Shown: positions 45,877-53,460 of the stretch, piece by piece
How positions within the stretch are numbered: position 1 is the first letter of the stretch
Layout of the letters: each line of letters begins with the position of its first letter
DNA from: JAVKBW01 sp040222995
GTDB lineage: Bacteria > Pseudomonadota > Alphaproteobacteria > UBA8366 > Aestuariispiraceae
Reading direction: 5' to 3'
DNA length: 64,000 bases
Assembly (NCBI GenBank): GCA_040222995.1
Contig: JAVKBW010000046.1
Span: 1 to 64,000, forward strand
Translations under genes and position numbers: made by a program
The notes under the pieces: model-generated
Database searches by the model: none
The model's input: only the letters and a program-made list of their open reading frames with translations
Told to the model about the DNA's origin: nothing

Positions 45877-48579
45877 ATGACCGCACCGCCCGCAGAAGAT
45901 ATCGGCGCTATCGACGCGCCCGCCGCACCGCCCGTCGATGACGGAACGGCGACGCCGATGATGGCGCAGTATCTGGCGATCAAGAAGAAGCATGCCGATT
46001 GCCTGCTGTTCTACCGGATGGGCGATTTCTATGAATTGTTTTTCGACGACGCGGTGCAGGCCGCCGCCGCCCTGGATATCACGCTCACCAAACGCGGTCA
46101 GCATGCCGGGGCCGATATTCCGATGTGCGGCGTGCCGGTGCATGCGTCGGATGCCTATCTCGCCCGGTTGATCCGTCGCGGCTTTCGCGTCGCGGTCTGC
46201 GAGCAGACCGAAGATCCGGCGGAAGCGAAAAAACGCGGCGGTGCGAAATCGGTCGTGCGGCGCGATGTCACCCGCATCGTCACCCCCGGCACGCTGACCG
46301 AAGACACGCTGCTGGATGCACGGTCGAACAATTTTCTGGCCGCCGTCGCCAGCGCCGGCGAGGCAATGGGACTGGCCTGGCTGGATGTCTCGACCGGCGG
46401 CTTTTTCGTCCAGACGGTCAGCGCCGATACCCTGGCCGCCGCGCTCGCCCGCGTCGCACCGGGCGAGTTGCTGGCGCCGTCGAAACTGCTGCAGCGGCCC
46501 GCGCTGTTCGAGCTTCTGGCCGACTGGAAGGACCGGCTGACACCGCAGGCCGACAGCCTGTTCGACAGCGTCAACGCCGAAAGCCGCCTGAAGACCGCCT
46601 ACGGTGTTTCCTCGCTGGATGCCTACGGATCGTTCAGCCGGGCTGAAATCGCCGCCGCCGGCGCGCTGCTGGACTATGTCACCATCACCCAGGTCGGCAA
46701 GGCGCCCCGGCTTGACCCGTTGCGCCAGATTCATTCCAGCTCGGTGCTCGACATCGATCAGGCGACCCGCCGCAACCTGGAACTGACCGAAACCCTGACC
46801 GGCGACCGCAAGGGCAGCCTTCTGGCGGCCATCGACCGCACCGTCACCGGGGCCGGCGCGCGCCTACTGGCCGCCCGGCTTTCCGCCCCGCTGACCGACG
46901 CCGCCGCGATCCGCGACCGGCACGATTCGGTGTCCTTCCTGATCGATCATCCCGGCCTGCGCGACGACCTGCGCGCCCGGCTGCGTCACGCGCCCGACCT
47001 CGATCGCGCCCTGTCGCGCCTGACTCTCGGCCGGGGCGGTCCACGCGATCTTGTCGCCATCGGCACCGGCCTGACGTTGACCGACACGCTGAAAGGCCTG
47101 TTCGGCGATGCCGACGGGTCACCGCCGGCCGAACTGGCGCAGTCGGTTGAGGACCTCGGCCTGCATGACGTCTTGATCGACCGGCTGACCCGCGCGCTGG
47201 CCGACGACGTGCCGCTGCAGGCCCGTGACGGCGGGTTCATCCGCGCCGGGTACCATGAAGGTCTCGACGAAATCCGCACCTTCCGGGATGAAAGCCGCCG
47301 CCTGATCGCCGGCCTCGAAGGCCGTTATCGGGAAGAGACCGGGGCCGACGGGCTGAAGATCAAGCACAACAATGTGCTGGGTTATTTCATCGAGGTCACA
47401 TCCAGGAACGCCGACAAGCTGGGCGACGCCTTCATTCACCGCCAGACCATGTCGAACGCGGTGCGCTATTCAACGCCGGAACTGGCGGAACTGGCGCGCA
47501 AGATCGCCGAGGCCGCCGACCGCGCCCTGGCGCTGGAACAGGAACTTTTCTCCGATCTTGTAAAAGAGGTCGTCTCGCGGGCCGCCCCCATCGGCCTCGC
47601 CGCCGCCGCCATCGCCGTGATGGATTGCAGCGCCGGCCTTGCCGGCCTCGCCATCCAGCTTGATTACGCAAGGCCTGTGATGAAACCGGGGCTGAATTTC
47701 GACATCGCCGGCGGCCGCCACCCGGTTGTCGAAGCGGCGCTGATGAAGGCGGGCGAAGCGCGCTTCGTCGCGAATGATTGCGACCTGTCGGAAGACCGCC
47801 GCCTGTGGCTGGTCACCGGCCCGAACATGGCCGGTAAAAGCACCTTCCTGCGGCAGAACGCGCTGATCGTCATTCTGGCGCAAATGGGCTCGTTCGTGCC
47901 GGCGGCCTCGGCCGAAATCGGCGTCGTCGACAAGCTGTTCAGCCGGGTCGGCGCGGCCGACGATCTGGCGCGGGGCCGCTCCACCTTCATGGTCGAGATG
48001 GTCGAAACCGCCATGATCCTCAACCAGGCGACCGAACGCTCGCTGGTCATTCTCGACGAAATCGGCCGCGGCACCGCCACCTTCGACGGCCTGTCCATCG
48101 CCTGGGCCTGTGTCGAGTACCTGCACGATGTCGCGAAGGCCCGCACCCTGTTCGCCACCCATTATCACGAACTGACAGCGCTGACCGAACGGCTCGACGC
48201 GCTATCCCCGCATGCGATGCGGGTGAAGGAGTGGGAGGGCGACGTGGTCTTCCTGCACGAGATCGCCGCCGGCGCGGCGGACCGGTCCTACGGCATCCAT
48301 GTCGCCCGTCTGGCCGGCCTGCCGCCATCGGTGATCGACCGTGCAGAAGCGGTGCTGACGACACTCGAACAGGGCGAACAGTCGGGCGCGGTAACGCGTC
48401 TGGTGGACGACCTGCCGCTGTTTCAGGCGATGCCACGGCAGGTGGCCGCGCCGCCGGTGCAAGGACCGTCGCCAGTCGAGGAAGCATTGGAGGGCATCAC
48501 CCCGGACGATCTTTCCCCGCGCGAAGCATTGGAATTTCTTTATCGGCTGAAGGGCCTTCATCAGGAAGAAAAATCATGA
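45877..48579 (+). CDS. mutS: DNA mismatch repair protein MutS
   Basis: A 900-residue mismatch-recognition ATPase. Seen: the DNA-contacting FYE at residues 51-53 in GDFYELFFDDA, the connector and lever domains, Walker A TGPNMAGKSTFLRQ (about residue 647), and VILDEIGRGTATFDGLSIAWA. The ATG at 45877 (MTAPPAEDIG) gives a short N-terminal extension; an earlier frame from 45745 overlaps the maeB promoter. Its TGA overlaps the ATG of the next gene. Confidence 0.96.
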   Translation: MTAPPAEDIGAIDAPAAPPVDDGTATPMMAQYLAIKKKHADCLLFYRMGDFYELFFDDAVQAAAALDITLTKRGQHAGADIPMCGVPVHASDAYLARLIRRGFRVAVCEQTEDPAEAKKRGGAKSVVRRDVTRIVTPGTLTEDTLLDARSNNFLAAVASAGEAMGLAWLDVSTGGFFVQTVSADTLAAALARVAPGELLAPSKLLQRPALFELLADWKDRLTPQADSLFDSVNAESRLKTAYGVSSLDAYGSFSRAEIAAAGALLDYVTITQVGKAPRLDPLRQIHSSSVLDIDQATRRNLELTETLTGDRKGSLLAAIDRTVTGAGARLLAARLSAPLTDAAAIRDRHDSVSFLIDHPGLRDDLRARLRHAPDLDRALSRLTLGRGGPRDLVAIGTGLTLTDTLKGLFGDADGSPPAELAQSVEDLGLHDVLIDRLTRALADDVPLQARDGGFIRAGYHEGLDEIRTFRDESRRLIAGLEGRYREETGADGLKIKHNNVLGYFIEVTSRNADKLGDAFIHRQTMSNAVRYSTPELAELARKIAEAADRALALEQELFSDLVKEVVSRAAPIGLAAAAIAVMDCSAGLAGLAIQLDYARPVMKPGLNFDIAGGRHPVVEAALMKAGEARFVANDCDLSEDRRLWLVTGPNMAGKSTFLRQNALIVILAQMGSFVPAASAEIGVVDKLFSRVGAADDLARGRSTFMVEMVETAMILNQATERSLVILDEIGRGTATFDGLSIAWACVEYLHDVAKARTLFATHYHELTALTERLDALSPHAMRVKEWEGDVVFLHEIAAGAADRSYGIHVARLAGLPPSVIDRAEAVLTTLEQGEQSGAVTRLVDDLPLFQAMPRQVAAPPVQGPSPVEEALEGITPDDLSPREALEFLYRLKGLHQEEKS

Positions 48580-49718
48580 CCCATCGTGTGGAAAAAATCA
48601 GTTTGCCGGGCAACAGCGCCGGCGTGACCCGTGAACTGACGGTGCATCGTTTCGGTACAAAAGGCGCGCGACCCAAGGTTTACCTGCAGGCCTCGCTGCA
48701 TGCCGATGAATTTCCGCCGATGCTGGTGGCGCAGAAACTGCTGCCGATGCTGATCGCGGCAGACAAGACAGGCGACATTGCGGGCGAGATTATCCTGCTG
48801 CCCTACGCCAACCCGGTCGGCCTGTCGCAGATGATGGGCGGCAAGGTCACCGGCCGCTACGCCTTCGACGGAACCGGCAACTTCAACCGCAACTGGCCCG
48901 ATCTGTCCGCCGCCGTTTCGGAACGGATTCCGGGTCGGCTGACCGGCGATGCCGATATCGATATCCCGGCTATCCGTACGGCCTTGCTGGATGCCGTCAG
49001 CGATCTCGGCGCGCGCACCGAAACCGCCGCCCTGCGCAAGGCCCTGCTGTCGCTGTCGATTGACGCCGATATCGTGCTCGACATGCATTGCGACGGCGAG
49101 GCGGAATTTCACCTCTACACAAATCTGCGGCACCGGAGCGATGTCGAAGCGCTGGGCGCGGAACTGGCTGCGCCCGTGATGCTGTTGGAGGAAAACGCCG
49201 GCGGCGGCGCGTTCGACGAATGCAATGCCGAAGTGTGGTGGCGGCTTGCCGATCACCGCGACGATGCCGGCCATCTGCCCGCCGCATGTTTTGCAACAAC
49301 GTTGGAATTCCGTGGCCGCGCCGATGTGTCCGACGCTTATGCCGATGCCGACGCGGCGGCGATCTTCCGGTATCTGCAGCGGCACGGGGTGATCGCCGGC
49401 GATGCCGGGCCACAGCCGAAGCCGGTGCGCCCGGCCACCCGCCTCGATGCGGTGGATGTGCTGGATGCCCCTGCCGGACTGGTCGTCTACCAGCGCGATC
49501 TGGGAACGGACGTTCAGGAAGGCGATGTCATCGCCATCGTTTACGACCTCGCCAACCCGGACCCGGAAGCCGCGAAGACGGAAATCGCCAGCCGCACGGC
49601 AGGGCGGTTTTTCGCCCGCACCGAACAGCGCTACGTGCATTGCGGCGACCGTATTGCAAAAATTGCGGGATCATCTCCGTTGCCGCACCGCAAGCAGGGC
49701 GCGCTTCTGGAAGACTGA
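48576..49718 (+). CDS. Succinylglutamate desuccinylase/aspartoacylase family protein
   Basis: A 380-residue zinc carboxypeptidase-like (M14-type) protein of the AstE/AspA group. Seen: LQASLHADEFPPM (HxxE zinc pair), GTGNFNRNWPD (substrate Arg), and VLDMHCDGEAEFHLY (third zinc His). Members deacylate N-acyl amino acids; the substrate is not evident. ATG overlaps the mutS stop as ATGA, with AGGAAG upstream, so it is translationally coupled to mutS, an odd pairing for a mismatch-repair gene. Confidence 0.86.
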   Translation: MTHRVEKISLPGNSAGVTRELTVHRFGTKGARPKVYLQASLHADEFPPMLVAQKLLPMLIAADKTGDIAGEIILLPYANPVGLSQMMGGKVTGRYAFDGTGNFNRNWPDLSAAVSERIPGRLTGDADIDIPAIRTALLDAVSDLGARTETAALRKALLSLSIDADIVLDMHCDGEAEFHLYTNLRHRSDVEALGAELAAPVMLLEENAGGGAFDECNAEVWWRLADHRDDAGHLPAACFATTLEFRGRADVSDAYADADAAAIFRYLQRHGVIAGDAGPQPKPVRPATRLDAVDVLDAPAGLVVYQRDLGTDVQEGDVIAIVYDLANPDPEAAKTEIASRTAGRFFARTEQRYVHCGDRIAKIAGSSPLPHRKQGALLED

Positions 49719-49780
49719 CCGGTAACGGCACAACAATCCCCTGACTTGAGTCGGGGTCGTTAACCGCGTGAAGCGTTTTG

Positions 49781-49816
49781 TTCTGATAAAAGCTCCCGGA
49801 TCAGGTCCGGGACTCG
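49781..49816. repeat. Palindromic intergenic repeat, type b, copy 3
   Basis: TTCTGATAAAAGCTCCCGGA followed by TCAGGTCCGGGACTCG. Arms are CCCGGA and TCCGGG. It is 82% or more alike to the copy at 4929 by eye, including the same GGTCCGGGACTCG end. It starts a run of three palindromes. Confidence 0.75.
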
Positions 49817-49832
49817 TTGTATGTTGAAAGAG

Positions 49833-49860
49833 AGATCCCCGGGCGTCAGACCCGGGGTCT
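49833..49860. repeat. Palindromic intergenic repeat, type c, copy 2
   Basis: GATCCCCGGG-CGTCAG-ACCCGGGGTCT: nearly the same as 6540-6565, with one extra G/C pair and the same CGTCAG centre, followed by TTTC in both. It lies 17 bases after the type b copy. Confidence 0.75.
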
Positions 49861-49880
49861 TTCGACGTGTCTGGCGATTC

Positions 49881-49915
49881 ATTCTGACAAAGATCCCGCA
49901 TCGAGTGCGGGAATC
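49881..49915. repeat. Palindromic intergenic repeat, type b, copy 4
   Basis: ATTCTGACAAAGATCCCGCA followed by TCGAGTGCGGGAATC. The arms CCCGCA and TGCGGG differ from the other copies by paired, compensating changes, so the hairpin is kept. Confidence 0.7.
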
Positions 49916-49929
49916 GGGAATGCGGCGCC

Positions 49930-50736
49930 CTACCGCGTGACGATAACCGGGTCCGGACCGCCCGGCTTGTCGGTCTTGGCGGCGGATTCGCGCGGCCGCA
50001 GATGGGCGTGCCATTTCTTTTCCCACAGCTTGAAGCCCTTGGAGATCAGATAGACCAGGATCATGTAGAGAATGGCGGCGGCGATAAGGCCTTCGAAGAC
50101 GATGTAGTATTTGGCGTTGATGGTGCGCCCGACGCCGAGAATATCCTGGATCGTCACGAGGCTGGCGACGACAGAGCCGTGCAGCATGAAAATCACCTCG
50201 TTGGAATAGGCCGGCAGCGACCGGCGGAAGGATGAGGGCAGAATGATGCGGCGCATCCGCTGCCAGTAGCTCATGCCGCAGGCCTTCGCCGCCTGCACCT
50301 CGCCGTAGGGGGTCGCCTCGATCGCGCCGCGGAAAATTTCCGTTGTATAGGCCGCCGTGTTCAGCACGAAGGCGATCAGCGTGCACCACCAGGCTTCGCG
50401 CAACATCGGCCACAGGAAGCTTTCACGGACGAATTCGAAATCGCCGAGCCCGTAATAGATCAGGTAAAGCTGAATCAGCAGCGGCGTGCCGCGAAACAGG
50501 TAGACATAGCCGTAGATGATCTGGCTGAGAACCGGGATGCGTTCGTAGCGCGCAATCGCCAGTGGAATCGACAACAGCCCGCCGATGACCAGCGCCAGAA
50601 ATGTCAGATGCGCGGTGTACCACAGACCGGAGGCGAACAGGTCCCAGTCCTCGACGATCACCATGAAATCCAGCGGCGAGGCGTTCTCGCTGAAATCCTT
50701 GATCATTTCGACGATGGTCATGCTTTCTTCCGCCAC
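49930..50736 (-). CDS. Amino-acid ABC transporter permease (HisM/ArtM-like)
   Basis: A permease of 268 residues with about five helices. Seen: FLALVIGGLLSIPLAIARY, GTPLLIQLYLIYYGLGDF (family GTPLLxQL motif), and EAA loop AAKACGMSYWQRMRRIILPSSFRRSLPAYSNE. It forms the inner-membrane pair with the next permease. The start could be the ATG at 50721 (MTIVEMIKDF), which has GGAAG before it, instead of the GTG at 50736. Basic or histidine-type amino acids are the likely substrate. Confidence 0.9.
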   Translation of the reverse strand: MAEESMTIVEMIKDFSENASPLDFMVIVEDWDLFASGLWYTAHLTFLALVIGGLLSIPLAIARYERIPVLSQIIYGYVYLFRGTPLLIQLYLIYYGLGDFEFVRESFLWPMLREAWWCTLIAFVLNTAAYTTEIFRGAIEATPYGEVQAAKACGMSYWQRMRRIILPSSFRRSLPAYSNEVIFMLHGSVVASLVTIQDILGVGRTINAKYYIVFEGLIAAAILYMILVYLISKGFKLWEKKWHAHLRPRESAAKTDKPGGPDPVIVTR

Positions 50737-50737
50737 C

Positions 50738-51427
50738 TCATGCCCTCCGGATGCCGGTGCTGTATTTCTTTTCCAGCCGCTTGAGGCCGAATTCCGATAC
50801 AGCGGTGAGGATCAGATAGATGATCAGGGCGACGAAGAAGAAGGTGAAAAGCATCCGGGTCGACCGGCCGGCGACGAAAGTTTCTCGCACCAGGTCGTTG
50901 AGGCCGAGGACGGAAACCAGAGCCGTCGTTTTCAGCAGCACCAGCCAGTTGTTGGTGAAGCTGGGAATCGCATACCGCACGAGCTGCGGCCAGATTACCC
51001 GGCCGAACAGGGTCGGTTTCGACATGCCGTAGGCGATACCGGCCTCGATCTCGCCGCGCGGGATCGAAAGATAGGCGCCCCGGAAGGTTTCGGTCATATA
51101 CGCGCCGAATATGAAACCGATGACGATGACGCCGGCGGTAAACGGGTTGATTTCGACGTAACCCCACAGGCCTGTCGCCTCGCCAAGGTTGTTCAGAATC
51201 TGCTGGCCGCCGAAAAACAGCAACAGCATCAGCACAAGGTCGGGGACGCCGCGAATCAGCGTCGTATACAGATTGGCGACGGAATTCGCCGTTTTGTTTC
51301 TGGACAGCTTGCCCCACGCGCCAAGCAGGCCCATCGCGACGGATATCAGCACCGAGACGATCGCAACGGCGATCGTCAAAGCCGTGCCTTTCAACAGCAG
51401 CGGCAGGTAGTCAATCACGATATCCAT
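50738..51427 (-). CDS. Amino-acid ABC transporter permease (HisQ-like)
   Basis: A 229-residue permease. Seen: GTALTIAVAIVSVLISVAMGL, RGVPDLVLMLLLFFGGQQIL, and the EAA loop IEAGIAYGMSKPTLFGRVIWPQL. The HisQ-like form (no GTPLLxQL) pairs with the HisM-like partner. Between it and the next permease there is one base. Confidence 0.9.
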   Translation of the reverse strand: MDIVIDYLPLLLKGTALTIAVAIVSVLISVAMGLLGAWGKLSRNKTANSVANLYTTLIRGVPDLVLMLLLFFGGQQILNNLGEATGLWGYVEINPFTAGVIVIGFIFGAYMTETFRGAYLSIPRGEIEAGIAYGMSKPTLFGRVIWPQLVRYAIPSFTNNWLVLLKTTALVSVLGLNDLVRETFVAGRSTRMLFTFFFVALIIYLILTAVSEFGLKRLEKKYSTGIRRA

Positions 51428-51491
51428 GATCGGCCTGTCTCTTTTTCGTGAGTCCGCGAGAGGCGGGGGCCGAAGCCCCCGCCGTCACGGA

Positions 51492-52265
51492 TTACTGACC
51501 GCCGAAGATATCGAAGTCGAAATACTTCTCGTTGATCTCGGCGTAGGTGCCGTCCGCCCGAATGGCGGCGATGGCGTCGTTGAAGTCCGCCAACAGCTTG
51601 TCATCGCCCTTGCGAACCGCGATGCCCGCGCCTTCGCCATGGCATTCCAGCAGGAACTGGTCGCCGCCGACGAAGTGATAGTCGGCGCCGGCATCGGTGT
51701 TCAGAAAGCCTTCAAGCGCCTGGATACTGTCTGAAATCTGCAGGTCGATCCGGCCGCTGGCGAGATCGAGGAACACTTCATCCTGCGTGCCGTACAGCTT
51801 CAGCTCCACATCCGGGAAAACCTTTTCCATGTAGCACTGGTGGATCGTGCCGCGCTGCAGGCCGACAACCTTGCCTTCCAGGGTTTCAGCCGTCGGGTCG
51901 TAGGTAGCGCTTTTCGGCCCGACGAACTTGGCCGGCGTGTTGTAGTACTTGTTGGTGAAGTCGACGCGCTTCTTGCGTTCCTCGGTGATCGACATGGACG
52001 CGACGATGGCGTCGTACTTCTTGGCCAGCAGAGCCGGGATAATACCGTCCCAGTCCTGTTCGACCAGCTCGCATTCGCGGCCCATCTTCTCGCACAGCGC
52101 ATGGGCAATATCGATATCGAAGCCCTTCAGCGTGCCGTCCGCTTCCTTCCAGGAAAACGGAGGATACGCGCCTTCGACGCCGATTCGCAGCGGGTCGGCC
52201 GCCTGGGCGCTCACCGCAACGGTCAGCAGGGCCGCCGTCGCGAGAATTGTTTTCAGCAGTTTCAT
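51492..52265 (-). CDS. Amino-acid ABC transporter substrate-binding protein (HisJ/ArgT-like)
   Basis: A 257-residue periplasmic protein. Signal peptide 1-22 (ending SAQA). Mature part: DPLRIGVEGAYPPFSWKEAD, GFDIDIAHALCEKMG and MSITEERKKRVDFTNKYY, the family 3 solute-binding signature. The closest style is the lysine/arginine/ornithine or histidine binders. It lies between the ATPase and the two permeases. Confidence 0.9.
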   Translation of the reverse strand: MKLLKTILATAALLTVAVSAQAADPLRIGVEGAYPPFSWKEADGTLKGFDIDIAHALCEKMGRECELVEQDWDGIIPALLAKKYDAIVASMSITEERKKRVDFTNKYYNTPAKFVGPKSATYDPTAETLEGKVVGLQRGTIHQCYMEKVFPDVELKLYGTQDEVFLDLASGRIDLQISDSIQALEGFLNTDAGADYHFVGGDQFLLECHGEGAGIAVRKGDDKLLADFNDAIAAIRADGTYAEINEKYFDFDIFGGQ

Positions 52266-52406
52266 GGAACTCTCCTTATGTTCACTTAACGTGTGTTTGG
52301 TCTTTTGGCCTAAGCCTTGCCTTTGTTGATGTCGAAGCGTTCGCCGCTTTCTTCCCTTCTTGGCCGGCAGCAGGTGCGCCGCCGGAAATCTCCTTGACCC
52401 ATCGCC

Positions 52407-53183
52407 CTACTCCATGGCCCGCGTCAGGAACTGTCTGAACCGGTCCGATTTCGGGTTGTTGAACGCCTGCTGCGGTTCGCCGTCTTCCTCGACCATCCCT
52501 TCATGCAGAAAGATCACCCGGTTCGAGACGTCGCGCGCAAACGCCATTTCATGCGTCACCACCAGCATGGTGCGGCCTTCCTCGGCCAGATCGCGCATCA
52601 CCTTAAGCACCTCGCCCACCAGTTCCGGGTCGAGCGCCGATGTCGGCTCGTCGAACAGCAGGACTTCCGGGTCCATCGCCAGCGCCCGGGCGATCGCCGC
52701 CCGCTGCTGCTGGCCACCGGAAAGATGCGCCGGGTAGTATTCCCGGCGTTCCCAGATGCCGACCTTGTTCATGATCGCTTCGGCGTTTTCCAGGGCCTGC
52801 TTCTTCGACTGTCCCAGCACATGGACCGGCGCTTCGATGATGTTTTCCAGCACCGTCAGATGCGACCACAGACAGAAGTTCTGGAACACCATGCCCAGCT
52901 TGGTGCGCAGACGTTCGATCTGCTTCACGTTGCCGATCAGCGGGTTGCCGTCCTTGTCCGACTTCATCTCGATGGTTTCACCGCCGACGCTGACCCGGCC
53001 CGAATTCGGCGTTTCCAGCAGGTTGATGCAGCGAAGAAAGGTGCTCTTCCCAGACCCGGAAGAGCCCAGAATGGAAATCACATCGCCCGGCGACGCCGAC
53101 AGCGAAATCCCTTTCAGGACTTCCAGGTCGCCAAAGCTCTTGTGCAGATCTTCGACGACAAGCGCCGCATTGGCTGCTGTCAT
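52407..53183 (-). CDS. Amino-acid ABC transporter ATP-binding protein (HisP-like)
   Basis: A 258-residue ABC ATPase. Seen: VISILGSSGSGKSTFLRCIN (Walker A), YPAHLSGGQQQRAAIARALA (signature), VLLFDEPTSALDPELV (Walker B) and LVVTHEMAFARDV (H loop). The insert GNPLIGNVKQIERLRTKLGM is like HisP. First gene of the transporter unit. Confidence 0.92.
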   Translation of the reverse strand: MTAANAALVVEDLHKSFGDLEVLKGISLSASPGDVISILGSSGSGKSTFLRCINLLETPNSGRVSVGGETIEMKSDKDGNPLIGNVKQIERLRTKLGMVFQNFCLWSHLTVLENIIEAPVHVLGQSKKQALENAEAIMNKVGIWERREYYPAHLSGGQQQRAAIARALAMDPEVLLFDEPTSALDPELVGEVLKVMRDLAEEGRTMLVVTHEMAFARDVSNRVIFLHEGMVEEDGEPQQAFNNPKSDRFRQFLTRAME

Positions 53184-53460
53184 CGAACGGAAACCCCCAT
53201 TCGGAGGTGATATCCCAAATGCCTGTTCATTTTTATCACCATCGGCTTTGTGCCGTTTTGCATTGCGTTCCGGCTTGTAACCGCCGAAATCGCAACGTCA
53301 TGACGGTATGCCGATAAATCGGGGCGCGCAAGGCGGGTATGCCGATAAATCGCGCAGCCTGCGGTACGAAAAAATGCTGCGATGCCGGGGGATTGCGCCG
53401 CATTGCCCGCGCCTCGCGGTCCCCCTCGCCATTCGACAGGCGATGGCCTATCTTAGAAGC

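Noticed and set aside
53308..53460. Longer N-terminus for GlnD
   Set aside because: The added residues are not GlnD-like and include repeated GCCGATAAATCG noncoding sequence; 53461 fits the family better.
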